Positions 7,670-17,939 are shown, counted from the first letter of the stretch. The stretch is 64,000 bases of DNA from Thiohalocapsa halophila (GCF_016583825.1 NZ_NRRV01000005.1:1-64000); one strand, 5' to 3'. Numbers and translations are program-made. The notes: a model not told the origin generated them from the sequence alone.

Positions 7670-8464
7670 TCAGGCGCCTGGCTCATCCATACTCCCGTGG
7701 CGATAGCCAAACAGGTCCAGACAAGCATAGCGGAAGCCCAACCCCTGCAGCGCCTTGCCGATCTCGTCGGCCCGCTGCATCAAGCGCTCGCGCTGTGACG
7801 GCGCCACTTCGATACGCGCAAGGCTGCCGTGGCTGCGCACCCGCACGGACTCGAAGGTCATGTCCTGGAGCAGGCGCTCGGCTTCTTCCACCCGCTGGAG
7901 CTCGCGCATGGACACCGGACGGTTGTGCGGCAATCGGGTCAGCAGACAGGCGTTGCTCGGCTTGCGCCAGGTCGGCAGGTCCAGCGCCTGGGAGACGGCA
8001 CGAACAGCCTCCTTGTCGATGCCCTGCTGGATGAATGGCGTCCCGATACCGAGCTCGCGCAGCGCCTGCAGCGCGGGGCGGCTTTGCTCGGCATCATCCA
8101 GGTTGCTGGCATCCAGCACCGTATCGTGCCCCAGCAACCGCGCACGCTCCATGAGCAGCTGATACATGCGGTGCTTGCAGCGGTAGCAACGATCCGGCGG
8201 GTTATCCTCCATGCTGGAAGGCATGTCCATTTCCACCAGCTCGTGCCGCAGGCCCAGCTCCGCGGCCACCGCCACCGCATCGCCGATCTCCTGGCGCACC
8301 ATGTAAGGGGTCACGGCGGTCAGCGCCAGCACCTTCTCCGGCCCGACGGCCTCACGGGCACAGGCCAGCAGCAACGCGCTGTCGACCCCGCCCGAGAATG
8401 CTATGGCGATGCCGCCACCGGCACCGCGCAGGCGATCCACTAGGGCTTCGTATCTCGCATCCAT
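7670..8464 (-). CDS. larE: LarE-type sulfur-insertase / PP-loop ATPase
   Basis: The 264-residue product has the N-type PP-loop SGGVDS at residues 24-29, the pair DRCYRCKHRMY (C93, C96), and KPSNACLLTRLP with C173. The last matches the position of the sacrificial cysteine of Lactobacillus LarE. Having all three cysteines suggests the version that may bind an Fe-S cluster. LarE adds sulfur to the pyridinium biscarboxylate precursor of the nickel-pincer cofactor of lactate racemase. The ATG at 8464 is preceded by GGAGG at good spacing. The open frame upstream lacks homology. No larB, larC or larA is visible, so the cofactor role here is an inference. Confidence 0.85.
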   Translation of the reverse strand: MDARYEALVDRLRGAGGGIAIAFSGGVDSALLLACAREAVGPEKVLALTAVTPYMVRQEIGDAVAVAAELGLRHELVEMDMPSSMEDNPPDRCYRCKHRMYQLLMERARLLGHDTVLDASNLDDAEQSRPALQALRELGIGTPFIQQGIDKEAVRAVSQALDLPTWRKPSNACLLTRLPHNRPVSMRELQRVEEAERLLQDMTFESVRVRSHGSLARIEVAPSQRERLMQRADEIGKALQGLGFRYACLDLFGYRHGSMDEPGA

Positions 8465-8811
8465 CGGCTGCCTCCGGCGGTCTCTCTCGGCCGATATTGT
8501 CAGCTTATGCCGCGGCACCACAGCCGCGGATCTCCGGCCAGCCGCCGAGTATAGGGCATCGCGCCAACGGCATCCGTGCGCCGTGCTTGTGGAAACAGCC
8601 CGACTGCCCGGCGTCAGTTGTCGACGCCGGAGAGATTGGCACAGCGCGGCCAAATCGTCACAATGTCGGGGCACGTCGGCACCAAACGCCGGCGCATCAT
8701 CGACCGCGCTGCGCCCGGCCGCTCCTGGCGCTGGCGCAGATCACAACTAAGGCCCCGTCGGACCTGCGCACCGCGGTCCCGACGGCGGCTGCAAGAGGAG
8801 ACCCCGTTCCG

Positions 8812-9309
8812 ATGCGCAACCAAGTCCTGTTGATCATTGTCCTGCTGTCCGCGCTCTTGGGTGCACCCGTCGCCACCACCGCCGCGGAAGGGATTTCCAT
8901 CTCCGAGACGGTGCTGAAGATGCCCCTGGCGGACGACGTCTCGATGGACGATGCGGTCGACTCGATGAAGCTCCGCGCCAATACGCTCAACTTCAAGCTC
9001 GTCGCCCATCTGCCGCTCTACAAAGAGCTGGAAGCCATGGACATCGAGACCAATCGCATCGAGATCTTCCAGTTCTGCGACGCGCGCATCGCCAACGAGA
9101 TGGTCATCTTCAACCCGGACTTCTCGGCCTACCTGCCCTGCCGCATCACCCTCCTCGAAGACGCCGACGGCAAGCCCTGGCTCGTAACCCTGGATCTCGG
9201 CAAGATCATCCCAAGCGCCAACCTCTCGCCCGAGCTGCTGGAGAAGGCGAAGATGGTGCGGGACAAGATCGAGTCGATCATGCAGGCGGGTGCGAACGGG
9301 GAGCTGTAA
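8812..9309 (+). CDS. Secreted DUF302 protein
   Basis: The 165-residue product begins with a typical Sec signal peptide (hydrophobic core about residues 5-19, cleavage near VATTAAEG). The mature part matches DUF302: LVAHLPLYKELEAMDIETNR, EIFQFCDARIANEMV, and FSAYLPCRITLLEDADGKPW. AAGAGGAG stands about 12 bases before the ATG at 8812. Upstream in-frame sequence to 8398 is non-homologous. DUF302 proteins are small periplasmic or cytoplasmic alpha-beta proteins often found near sulfur-oxidation or redox genes. No function is firmly known. Confidence 0.85.
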   Translation: MRNQVLLIIVLLSALLGAPVATTAAEGISISETVLKMPLADDVSMDDAVDSMKLRANTLNFKLVAHLPLYKELEAMDIETNRIEIFQFCDARIANEMVIFNPDFSAYLPCRITLLEDADGKPWLVTLDLGKIIPSANLSPELLEKAKMVRDKIESIMQAGANGEL

Positions 9310-9779
9310 CCCCACGGCAGGGGCTACACCACTACGATGTGTCGAAGCTCGACCAGTCTCCCGACTGCGCCACACCGGTATGGCGTCTCAGGAACGTCTT
9401 CAGCCGAAGCTCTCCGGCCAGAACTGGCCGCCTTATGTCAGAAGCGGGTATGCCGTCCGCCGGCGTCGGTCAATCCAAACAGGCTTCTCACCCTTTTGGC
9501 ACATCTGGCTTGCACCGCATATCAGATGCTCGCTGACGCTGCTTCATCAGGTTTTCGCAGGCGACCTCACGCCTGAGCCCATAAAGAGGCTCTCTACTTT
9601 CGAGCCGCCATAGTTTAACTGTTGCCCGTCGTTGTCCGACCAGGTCCTCTCTGGCACCCAACCGCCGGCTTCGTCGCCGCCCTAGTCGCCTCCATCCCCG
9701 GCAAGCCCATCCGCGAGCTGCACTGTCGTCGCAACCGTCACCTGCTTGAAGGCATTACTACACACTCAGAGCGACATCT
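9310..9779. other. Gap without supported gene
   Basis: About 470 bases between the DUF302 gene and the first MITE-like copy. Short overlapping frames exist (9290-9613, 9622-9939), but they lack a ribosome-binding site or recognisable motif, and one crosses a repeat element. Base composition falls from here rightward, so this marks the approximate left border of the accessory island. Confidence 0.5.
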
Positions 9780-9900
9780 GGCACGGATCATAACTCCAAA
9801 CATCACGCCACCCACGCGACGGAACCCAGAGTGTGCGCCCCAGCTTTCGCGCAGGAAAGTGGACAACGCACAGCACGGGGTCGGAGTTATGACCGACGCC
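9780..9900. mobile_element. MITE-like element, diverged copy E
   Basis: A 121-bp non-coding segment. Its left end contains GGATCATAACTCC, and its right end GGTCGGAGTTATGACCGACG is the inverted counterpart. The flanking bases are CGACATCT (9772-9779) and CGACATCG (9901-9908), a 7-of-8 match as expected of an aged 8-bp target duplication. The interior does not clearly match copies A-D, so this is an older or related subfamily. Confidence 0.55.
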
Positions 9901-10081
9901 CGACATCGCAAAGGACTGCACTATCTCAAACCCAACTAGATTGAGAAACCACGTTCCCCTAACGTACAGCGCCCTGTTGCCCTTCGCGACTATCGCCAAG
10001 AGCGCAAACTGATGCCGTCCACCTGGGCGCCGCTTGACCCCGCCCTGGACACAGATCCAAGCTCCCGCTCCACAGCGGACT

Positions 10082-10858
10082 TCAATCGCTTAATCGCCGC
10101 TTTAATCTCTCCACCTTCATCCCCGCTGCTTTTGCTCGCGTCATCGCCTCACGCGCATTGGCAAAATCCCCCAACTCATGGTAGAGGTTTGCCAAAGAAT
10201 AGAGTAACCCGCCAGCCTCGGCTCCCGCGTCAAGCCCTGCTTCGAGATACGTGATGCCCTCGTTTAGTCGCCCTTCACGCCTACGTAATCGCGCGCCAAG
10301 CCGATACGCTTCTTTACTCCGCGGACGTTCTTTAATAATCCTTGCCAAAACCTCGTGCGCTTCCCCACGCCTCTTCGCACCATGCAGTGCCTCGACATAC
10401 TTCAACCCGATCACTTCCCAGAATGGATAATCCGGGTCTGATCGTATGAAAGAATAATGCAACTCCCTTGCTGCCACTCGAAACGCGTCATATCGGTCAC
10501 GCGCGGTCTTCCCTTTCAGCCCCGTTTCCCACGCCGCGGAAATGTTAGCGATGCCCTTGCAAAAATGGTGCATATGATGCCAATCCTGTGCCACCCGTCG
10601 CTGCCAAAACTCGATCTTCTCCATGTTTCTCGGGAACTGAATCGACCACCGCCCCCTACGATTGTCAATATAATTTGACATAACCGCCTTGCAATATTCC
10701 GGGAAAAGCGAAAACTGCTTCTCGGTCGGCTCCCAGTTGAAAGCCAAGCTCGGCGCGGGACTAACCACCAGCCCCACCGCTAAAACAGCACGAACCGCTC
10801 TCTTCATCAACGCTGCGCGAACCAGTCCCACAATCTTCGAAGCCATAGAGACCCCCAT
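10082..10858 (-). CDS. Secreted TPR-repeat protein
   Basis: The 258-residue product has a hydrophobic segment with signal-peptide shape (VLAVGLVVSPAPSLAF, cleavage near residue 39). The mature N-terminal half is rich in Trp, His and Phe (FPEYCKAVMSNYIDNRRG, DWHHMHHFCKGIAN). The C-terminal half contains about three TPR-like helical pairs, for example VLARIIKERPRSKEAYRLGA and LYSLANLYHELGDFANAREA. ATG codons at 10858 and 10846 are both possible starts. It is the last gene of the leftward glycan cluster, separated from it by MITE copy A. Such proteins often scaffold envelope assemblies, but the exact role is unknown. Confidence 0.75.
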   Translation of the reverse strand: MGVSMASKIVGLVRAALMKRAVRAVLAVGLVVSPAPSLAFNWEPTEKQFSLFPEYCKAVMSNYIDNRRGRWSIQFPRNMEKIEFWQRRVAQDWHHMHHFCKGIANISAAWETGLKGKTARDRYDAFRVAARELHYSFIRSDPDYPFWEVIGLKYVEALHGAKRRGEAHEVLARIIKERPRSKEAYRLGARLRRREGRLNEGITYLEAGLDAGAEAGGLLYSLANLYHELGDFANAREAMTRAKAAGMKVERLKRRLSD

Positions 10859-10992
10859 AAAGTGATGCGATTATTTTCCGACCGCCCAAGCACGCTCTCT
10901 CCAGGTTCTGGGCCTCCCCAGCGCTGCCGTCGCTGTTACCCAGCGCATTTCATGAGACTTCGCGATCCCATCCGGTGACTACGCCTAAATCG

Positions 10993-11124
10993 GGCCTTGA
11001 TCATAACTCCGACCACTTTCTGCGCCGGCCTCCAGCGCTCGAGACTAAGTGCCTGATTTGTCGCGCTTCGCGAAGGCAAAACAACTGACAACGCTGGGTT
11101 TTGGACGGACTTATGATCAAGGCC
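10993..11124 (+). mobile_element. MITE-like element, copy A (132 bp, intact target duplication)
   Basis: The element begins GGCCTTGATCATAACTCCG and ends CGGACTTATGATCAAGGCC, so its terminal 19 bases are inverted repeats with one mismatch. It is flanked on both sides by the identical 8-mer CTAAATCG (10985-10992 and 11125-11132). The interior has no open frame. It lies between the TPR gene (10082-10858) and the 3' end of the glycosyltransferase-like gene (11159-12211). Confidence 0.85.
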
Positions 11125-11158
11125 CTAAATCGCACCGTCGTCCACGGAAGCTGTACGG

Positions 11159-12211
11159 TTAGACATAACCGCGAAATACCTCTCCCCGAAATCTTGCGGC
11201 TATGCGACCTCCGAAATAACGGCGGTAGCGGTCACCCCAATCCAGGAGATAGGTCGTGGCAGCTTGTATTCGATGCAATGAGCGCTTGGCCGAGCTCTGT
11301 GACCGCTCCCAATACATCGGCACAAGCACTGTCTCGATAAGGTCACCCCACAACCTTGCTACAGCTGCCCGCCGATAATTCATCGCGCGCTCCGCCCCAT
11401 TAGCACGCAGCAATGCTCGTAGCTCGCTAGATTCTTTTAGTTCCGCAATGCAACTGATAGCCTCTTCCACACTGTGGCAAATCATGCAGTCCCGCCTGTG
11501 GGTCCCGTGGTGCAACATCGCGCTTTCAGGCCCTACAACCGGGATTGCTCCAGCTGCCCAAGCATTGAATAGTTTATTCGCGGGTTTCCAAATCTCGTTC
11601 CAATGCCCGCGGAAGCTTCTAATTGCTATAACTCCGTCAACACCTGAATAGTCATACCACCGTTCGTGACTTAGACGCAAATCCCATTGCAAATCCATTC
11701 TGTTAAGCTCATTCGTCCAGGCTTCCTCGTGGAGTTCTGGGGCTAGATTAAACTGGTTGCCAAAAAACGCTAAACTCTCGAAACGATTGCCACGATCGGA
11801 TCGTCGTGGAATCAAACCAGGTTGTGTCCAATATGGTATATAGATTCGGCGCCAGGGGGTCGCTCTTGACTCTTGGACAGGATTCTGGACAAGGTGAACC
11901 GCCGCGGCGGCACTGCGCCCGCGATCTCCCTCGATACAAACGAGCATGACCTGGGGCGGCACTATCACCGGCATGTCTCTTAGTATCCGCGCATGCGTGA
12001 TAACAATACCACTGTCCGGCACTCTGCGAATGAACTCTACATGCAACTGCGACTCGCGTATTCTTAGGTAAGTCAGCACCACCCACGAAGCGACACCGTG
12101 GTATTCGCCTCTCTCCTCCCACTTGAGAAATTCGGCTTCATCATTCGGGATTTCCGTAAAAATCTCATGTGGCACATAAAAATATATTGGCGGATAGCAT
12201 TTCCCGGTCAT
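11159..12211 (-). CDS. Glycosyltransferase-like protein
   Basis: The 350-residue product resembles GT-B-type proteins found in polysaccharide loci. The segment GVDGVIAIRSFRGHWNEIWK is followed by PANKLFNAWAAGAIPVVGPE, matching the 'KP.tKL.NAW.AG.P...GPE' nucleotide-sugar-binding motif. VEEAISCIAELKESSELRAL and the basic C-terminal tail are also usual. The N-terminal third (YVPHEIFTEIPNDEAEF) is less conserved. The start is the ATG at 12211. It stands between MITE copies A (26 bases past its stop) and B (126 bases upstream of its start). Donor and acceptor are unknown. Confidence 0.7.
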   Translation of the reverse strand: MTGKCYPPIYFYVPHEIFTEIPNDEAEFLKWEERGEYHGVASWVVLTYLRIRESQLHVEFIRRVPDSGIVITHARILRDMPVIVPPQVMLVCIEGDRGRSAAAAVHLVQNPVQESRATPWRRIYIPYWTQPGLIPRRSDRGNRFESLAFFGNQFNLAPELHEEAWTNELNRMDLQWDLRLSHERWYDYSGVDGVIAIRSFRGHWNEIWKPANKLFNAWAAGAIPVVGPESAMLHHGTHRRDCMICHSVEEAISCIAELKESSELRALLRANGAERAMNYRRAAVARLWGDLIETVLVPMYWERSQSSAKRSLHRIQAATTYLLDWGDRYRRYFGGRIAARFRGEVFRGYV

Positions 12212-12336
12212 TTTTCCTTGGTCGCAAAAGCGGGTGTACGTGGCGGATCGTAAGCGGAATTACTGGTCGGCATCGGCTAGGACTCCGACACAAATCATGG
12301 CATCCTCGGGGCCCGGCCATGGCTGGGGACGTAGGA

Positions 12337-12468
12337 GGCCTTGATCATAACTCCGGCCATCTTCGACGTCGGTCTGCGGCGCTCCGGCCTAGGTATCGGA
12401 TTTGATGGGCTGAGCGGAAGCGACACCACCGGCAACCCTCGGTTCTGGACAGACTTATGATCAAGGCC
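12337..12468 (+). mobile_element. MITE-like element, copy B (132 bp, intact target duplication)
   Basis: Same length as copy A and same ends (GGCCTTGATCATAACTCCG and ACTTATGATCAAGGCC). The flanks are a perfect 8-bp direct repeat ACGTAGGA (12329-12336 and 12469-12476). Internal blocks such as GGCGCTCCGGCCTA line up with copies A and C without gaps, while other positions vary. It is non-coding. Confidence 0.85.
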
Positions 12469-12561
12469 ACGTAGGAGCGTACGCCAACAGGATGGGACCG
12501 TCGCTTTGGCTAGGCCGGAGACACAAACTTCCGCCGGCCTCGCCCTGCTACATCGCCGCCG

Positions 12562-12693
12562 GGCCTTGATCATAACTCCGACTACCTTCCGCGTCCGCCT
12601 CCGGCGCTCCAGCCTAAGTGTCTGATTTCTTGGGCATGGCGGAAGCTAAACCACCGGCGACACTAGGTTTTGGACGGACTTATGATCAAGGCC
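12562..12693 (+). mobile_element. MITE-like element, copy C
   Basis: The ends GGCCTTGATCATAACTCCG and CGGACTTATGATCAAGGCC enclose 132 bp. The flanks carry TCGCCGCC at 12553-12560 and again at 12694-12701, an 8-bp direct repeat with one extra G at the left junction. It sits only 93 bases from copy B in the same orientation. Its right end runs into the 3' part of a weak minus-strand frame (12663-12878). Confidence 0.8.
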
Positions 12694-12701
12694 TCGCCGC
12701 C

Positions 12702-13494
<793 letters not shown>

Positions 13495-13647
13495 CCGGCG
13501 TCCGTTGCACTCTACATAGTTCATCGGTACATACCCGATACCATCACAACGGCGCCGGGAGGTAATGCAGCCGGCGCGCTTCGTTTTGACGCGGTTTGGT
13601 ACCGCATAAAGCCCACCGAATACCAACCCCCCATGTATGCTGCCAGC

Positions 13648-14385
13648 CTACCGCCCGAGAGGAGATGTTTCACCCCCGGGCACCCAGTAAACCCCTCCGC
13701 CCAAGCGGCTGGCGCGAGCACGCCAATAAACGGACTCCGCCGCAAAAAACATACCCAGCCAAAGCCCGCGCGCGTTGAGGCGACCCGGACTGCGGGTAAA
13801 GACCTGAAGGTTTCTGCTGATCCAGGGAATACCACCCCAGCGCATCGGCAACATTCCAAGGCGAATGCTCGCTTCAGCGATGCGCGCCCGCTCCATCCCT
13901 TGCGCCGCAAACTTTTCCTCCCAGTAACCTTTAGGCTGGCAGTTGATATGGCCGCGACCGCCTTGCCCAGGCTGCGCAGCAGTAAAAAACACATCCACAC
14001 CATGCCCCGCAATACTACCAACAAAGGCATCCGCCGCTGATTCCGGCAAATGTTCACCAACCTCGGTAGAAATCGCAAGGTCGAACTTGGACTCCAAGGT
14101 AATACGTTTCGTCAAATCGACAATGTTCATGGGAATCCGTGCAAATTCCGCAGACGCCGGAGACCCGTCAATGCCAAATACAACAACACCTCGTCGGCGC
14201 AAGTGAAAAAGAGTTTCTCCAATTCCACATCCGAAGTCGACAGCTGAGGTAGGCTTGAACAAGCGGAACAGCAAATGTGCCAGCGTCGCATAGCCTTGTC
14301 GAGCCGTGTGGTCCAGGAAAAAACCACTGTCATACTGCTCTATATCGGCTGCCTTGACCGATCCTGATCGCGAATTCTCACGCAC
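13648..14385 (-). CDS. Class I SAM-dependent methyltransferase
   Basis: The 245-residue product has the class I motif VDFGCGIGET at residues 49-58. A motif II-like acidic strand VVVFGIDGS and the later FDLAISTEVGEHLPE (motif III/IV region) follow. The order SAM-binding loop, acidic turn, 'E..EHL.e' is typical of small-molecule or sugar methyltransferases in glycan clusters. The frame opens with GTG at 14385. The C-terminal 60 residues are basic and aromatic and may touch the membrane. The flippase gene ends 42 bases upstream on the same strand, so they probably share a transcript. Confidence 0.8.
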   Translation of the reverse strand: MRENSRSGSVKAADIEQYDSGFFLDHTARQGYATLAHLLFRLFKPTSAVDFGCGIGETLFHLRRRGVVVFGIDGSPASAEFARIPMNIVDLTKRITLESKFDLAISTEVGEHLPESAADAFVGSIAGHGVDVFFTAAQPGQGGRGHINCQPKGYWEEKFAAQGMERARIAEASIRLGMLPMRWGGIPWISRNLQVFTRSPGRLNARGLWLGMFFAAESVYWRARASRLGGGVYWVPGGETSPLGR

Positions 14386-14427
14386 CTTATAGCCCCCTGA
14401 CAGTTCACAATCAAACGACTTGAACTT

Positions 14428-15951
14428 CTATCCCCTCTCCGCCGGGAGATCCCGCATCACCCTCGCCTTCCGCAGCAGCAGAGCCACCACACCGAAAATT
14501 TGGCCCTGAGCACTCATCAAGTACCGATGAGACTTCCACCCAAGGCCCAAACCTAACGCGACTCCAGAGTAACAGGTTAATGTCACCACAATACCCAAAA
14601 TTAGGCGCCCCATGCCGTTCTCCACCAAGTCGGGGCGCCAATCTGCGGACACCTCAAGAGCGAGCAAAGCCATCACAACAGCGAGCAGCCACGCAACAAG
14701 CGCCGGCATCAAGGCAAACTGAACGAGCCGAGGCGTAACGCCCAGCCCGCGTTGCTGACTTAACCGCACGACCATCACAACTAGAAAAGCCTCACGAACG
14801 GCAATCGCGCACCCAAGCGCGAACAATCCCATGGGCGCGGCAGCCGCTACCAGCACCACAGTGGCCAGCAGTCCGGCCAAGTGAACTTGCAGAAGCCTAC
14901 CAACGAAACCCTGCGCCGTCACTAGTGCGCGGGTCTTTGTGTAAACCAAGGTAAACATACCAGCAACTGTCAGCGGCGCCAGCGCCACGCCCCCTTCCCC
15001 CCACTTCTCTCCATAAACCATAACTAACAGTTCCTTCCCCGACACGAGGAGCACGGCGAGAAATGGAAAGATCAGGAGAGAGAGCGTCGTCAAAGCTTTT
15101 AGGTACAGTTCCCGGGACTCAAAAATATCGTCGCGCAGCGTTGAGAAAGACCGCAACATTAAAGGGCCCAAGGTCTGTCCGAGTTGGTCCACAGGTATCC
15201 TAGCGAGGGAGAATGCGCGACCGTAGAGGCCCAATTGACCCAGACTGCTCAGTAACCCCACGAGCATGTTATCAACGCGATTCGTAAACACAATAATCGT
15301 GTTGTTCAAAGTCACCAGACCCGAGAATCGTAACAGCGGAAACACATAACCAATGCGCCTTAGACGCGGACGCCAGGACACCTGCTTCAGTGCAGCAATC
15401 ATCGTGGCGGCCGCACCACTCACGGTTCCTAAAGCCAAGCTGATGACGCCGAATCCGCCTAACGCTGTGGAGATCGAGACCACCAAAGAAACAATCAGCG
15501 CGCTAATCTCGACTTTCGTCACAGCATCGAAGCGCATCTCTCGCCGCAATAACGCAATGGCGATCGTTTCGAACGGGTTCACTAACAAGACCAAGCTCAT
15601 TATTCGAACCGCCGTCTCGATCTCCCTCGCTCCGAAAGCCGAGGCCAACTCTGCGGCGCCGAGATTGAGGAGTAGCCAACCCCCCGCAGACGTCAGGGTG
15701 ACCCACAGGAACGCCGCGTCAACTTGCTCTTCCCGCACAGCCTTGGCTTGCATCAGGGCTTGCGGAAGGCCGAATTTCGACAGCATCGTTAGCGTCGAAG
15801 TGAATACTGTAATAGATAAAAACGCGCCGAAATCCGTCGGATCTAAGATCCTGGCGAGAATTACCCCGCCGGCGAAACTGCCTAAAGTCGACGCCAAATT
15901 TCCGCCGAGGCTCCAAAACGCGCCCGCGCGTACCCGCTCCATGAAGCTCAT
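14428..15951 (-). CDS. Wzx-type polysaccharide flippase
   Basis: The 507-residue product is almost wholly hydrophobic with about 12-14 membrane helices. It belongs to the oligosaccharide flippase (MOP) superfamily. The N-terminal FWSLGGNLASTLGSFAGGVI followed by LARILDPTDFGAFLSITVF is the family signature (asR.L.P.dfG). YGRAFSLARIPVDQLGQTLG in the middle matches WzxC-like translocases. Such proteins flip undecaprenyl-linked glycan units across the inner membrane. It lies inside a run of glycan-modifying genes on the same strand, which supports that role. Confidence 0.88.
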   Translation of the reverse strand: MSFMERVRAGAFWSLGGNLASTLGSFAGGVILARILDPTDFGAFLSITVFTSTLTMLSKFGLPQALMQAKAVREEQVDAAFLWVTLTSAGGWLLLNLGAAELASAFGAREIETAVRIMSLVLLVNPFETIAIALLRREMRFDAVTKVEISALIVSLVVSISTALGGFGVISLALGTVSGAAATMIAALKQVSWRPRLRRIGYVFPLLRFSGLVTLNNTIIVFTNRVDNMLVGLLSSLGQLGLYGRAFSLARIPVDQLGQTLGPLMLRSFSTLRDDIFESRELYLKALTTLSLLIFPFLAVLLVSGKELLVMVYGEKWGEGGVALAPLTVAGMFTLVYTKTRALVTAQGFVGRLLQVHLAGLLATVVLVAAAAPMGLFALGCAIAVREAFLVVMVVRLSQQRGLGVTPRLVQFALMPALVAWLLAVVMALLALEVSADWRPDLVENGMGRLILGIVVTLTCYSGVALGLGLGWKSHRYLMSAQGQIFGVVALLLRKARVMRDLPAERG

Positions 15952-16133
15952 CGTTGGTACAATTCCACATTCCTAACGCACGATTTAGTGCGTTCGCACG
16001 TGCGTCGATTGGGCTAGCAGGCGCTGGCTCGCGGCTTCAGGTTCTCATGATGCGTCCCAACGGTCCAAAGGCGCTCCCAAGCCAGCTCAGCCGGTCCGTG
16101 CGCGACGCCCTCTGTCCGGACCGGTAGGCAATC

Positions 16134-16982
16134 TCATGCCTTTCCGTACGCAAAGTCCGTCATCGCCGCTGCACAGACGCCGGCGACAATCTCTTTCTCT
16201 CGCGGTGATAATGGCGCCCGCGCCTCTTTCCGAGCCCGATCTATGGGCACGTTCCCCCTGCTGTTTCCAGCGTGGCGCTCGCTGCCGTGAAACTTATGAT
16301 GCTCTAATAGATTGTCAGACCATTCAAGGCCAAGCGCGGTGAGCGCTGGCTTGAGCGTTTGTTCCGGCTCATCGACCAGATCTTCATACCGGATCGATCG
16401 CACCGCCATTCCTTTCTCAATAAAGCGCGTCATGCTGCGCATCTTGTATTTCCAGATATGCGCACCAACAGCAACGAGATCGTCCGCTTCCGTTTCTTGC
16501 GGTGCGTCTCCAAATTCGCGCGCGAGCGACGACAGCTCCTCGCGGCCGTACCTTTCCAGCCAGGAACGACCGTCCGCGAAGCGCAGTGTGCGCATGGAGG
16601 CCACCACTGCGTATGGATGGCGTACCATCCACAGGACCTGAGCGTTTGGCAGCCAGCCGACGACGCGGTCCACCGAGCTTGTCAATGTCGGCAATTTGTA
16701 GAGTGTCCGCCGGCTAGCAAGACTGTTGTATGCGAGTACCGGCCACGGCGGCAGATCAAACCCTGAAAATTTCTCATCGAGGCCCGTTATTTTTGGATGA
16801 GAAGTCAGAATCAAGAACAACAAGGTCGTGCCGCTGCGCTGGGACCCCAGGACCAAGCACGCGCGACCCGATAGTATTCGACTCACGGGCCTTGCCGGAG
16901 CCAATCTGCGGAACAGCGGTTTAGAGCTCCACCACAGGAGCTTCCGCTGGAAGTCGATGTCGTAGCGCACTGAACTGGTCAT
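16134..16982 (-). CDS. Sulfotransferase
   Basis: The 282-residue product carries the PAPS 5'-phosphosulfate loop GSQRSGTTLLF (residues 46-56) and the 3'-phosphate-binding MVRHPYAVVASM (about 119-130), where Arg121 and Ser129 are expected contacts. RSIRYEDLVDEPEQTLK matches the later 'RYEDL...P...l' motif. I start at the ATG at 16982 (MTSSVRYDID), 26 bases after the upstream gene ends at 17009. The longer frame overlaps that gene. Its likely acceptor is a glycan made by the neighbouring genes. Confidence 0.85.
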   Translation of the reverse strand: MTSSVRYDIDFQRKLLWWSSKPLFRRLAPARPVSRILSGRACLVLGSQRSGTTLLFLILTSHPKITGLDEKFSGFDLPPWPVLAYNSLASRRTLYKLPTLTSSVDRVVGWLPNAQVLWMVRHPYAVVASMRTLRFADGRSWLERYGREELSSLAREFGDAPQETEADDLVAVGAHIWKYKMRSMTRFIEKGMAVRSIRYEDLVDEPEQTLKPALTALGLEWSDNLLEHHKFHGSERHAGNSRGNVPIDRARKEARAPLSPREKEIVAGVCAAAMTDFAYGKA

Positions 16983-17008
16983 AGGGGCTGATCTACTGTC
17001 CCGGAGCG

Positions 17009-17929
17009 TTAAGTCGGGCACGCGTCTCGGAAGACATGCCCGGTGGCCCGAATCAACGGCTCGGCCCACGCCAACTCCGACGGCGCTCGAAAGGCGGTCG
17101 CAGCGTCCGCAAACCGCCGAACATGGGTCTTGAGCCAGGCTTCCGTATCGTCCGAATTATCCGCCCGCCCGAGCACTCCCGCTGAGCAAGGGTGCTTGTT
17201 TGTCAATGACAACCATTCATTCGGCAGCGACCGCAGCTTCAAATTCGTCCTCTGCACCAACAATGCCGCCTCCACGTGATCCCGCAGGCACGCGATACTC
17301 TGCATTTCGCTTACGTATCGAGCCTGCACTGCATAATTGTTGGTCATCAACACCAAATCGCTCGGCAGAAACTCCCCGAAATTGGGCCTGCGCGCAAGCG
17401 CCCGAAACACCCGCTCATAGAGCGCCCGCGCCCAGTTGCGGGCGCTCGCCCACTCGTAGCTACGTGCCGCCCACTTTCCGAAAAACCTCGGCGCGAAGCG
17501 CACGTACAGTTTCCCGTCGTACAAAGGCGCAGCCCAACGTACGATATGAGATTTTGAGCGCGACAGCCCTTTGAGGACTGTTGCCAATCGCGGCGCAAAC
17601 CAATCGTCATCATCCACGAAGCAAACGGCACCCCGCCCCGCTGCGATCATGGCTTGCGCTATATTACCGATCTCACGCTGCTGGTAGACGGCGACGCCGT
17701 CCAGAGATTGCCAGTTCTCCTCTGCAATGTCTGCAATCCGCGCACGGACTGTAAAAAAATCGAGGCAAAAGGTCGCGTTCCACAATGCCACCAGCTCAAG
17801 TAGGTTCGCCGGAAATCCAATAGGTAGGGGAGACGGCAGCAGCGCCCCCGCGTCGAACGTCCCGTCGCGCGAAAACGTGGTCGCGAGCTCATGCCAATCG
17901 GGAGATTGGCGGCGAACGATGTAGATCAT
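17009..17929 (-). CDS. Putative glycosyltransferase (GT-A-like)
   Basis: The 306-residue product contains the acidic motif VCFVDDDDWFAP (about residues 100-111) after an N-terminal alpha-beta region. This placement is typical of the DxD metal-binding site of GT-A glycosyltransferases. Later, FLPSDLVLMTNNYAVQARYV and LRDHVEAALLV resemble C-terminal parts of small rhamnosyl- or hexosyltransferase-like proteins. The start is the ATG at 17929. It lies 10 bases after the stop of the next upstream gene, so the two are almost certainly co-transcribed. Sugar specificity is unknown. Confidence 0.6.
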   Translation of the reverse strand: MIYIVRRQSPDWHELATTFSRDGTFDAGALLPSPLPIGFPANLLELVALWNATFCLDFFTVRARIADIAEENWQSLDGVAVYQQREIGNIAQAMIAAGRGAVCFVDDDDWFAPRLATVLKGLSRSKSHIVRWAAPLYDGKLYVRFAPRFFGKWAARSYEWASARNWARALYERVFRALARRPNFGEFLPSDLVLMTNNYAVQARYVSEMQSIACLRDHVEAALLVQRTNLKLRSLPNEWLSLTNKHPCSAGVLGRADNSDDTEAWLKTHVRRFADAATAFRAPSELAWAEPLIRATGHVFRDACPT

Positions 17930-17939
17930 GGTTGTCCGG

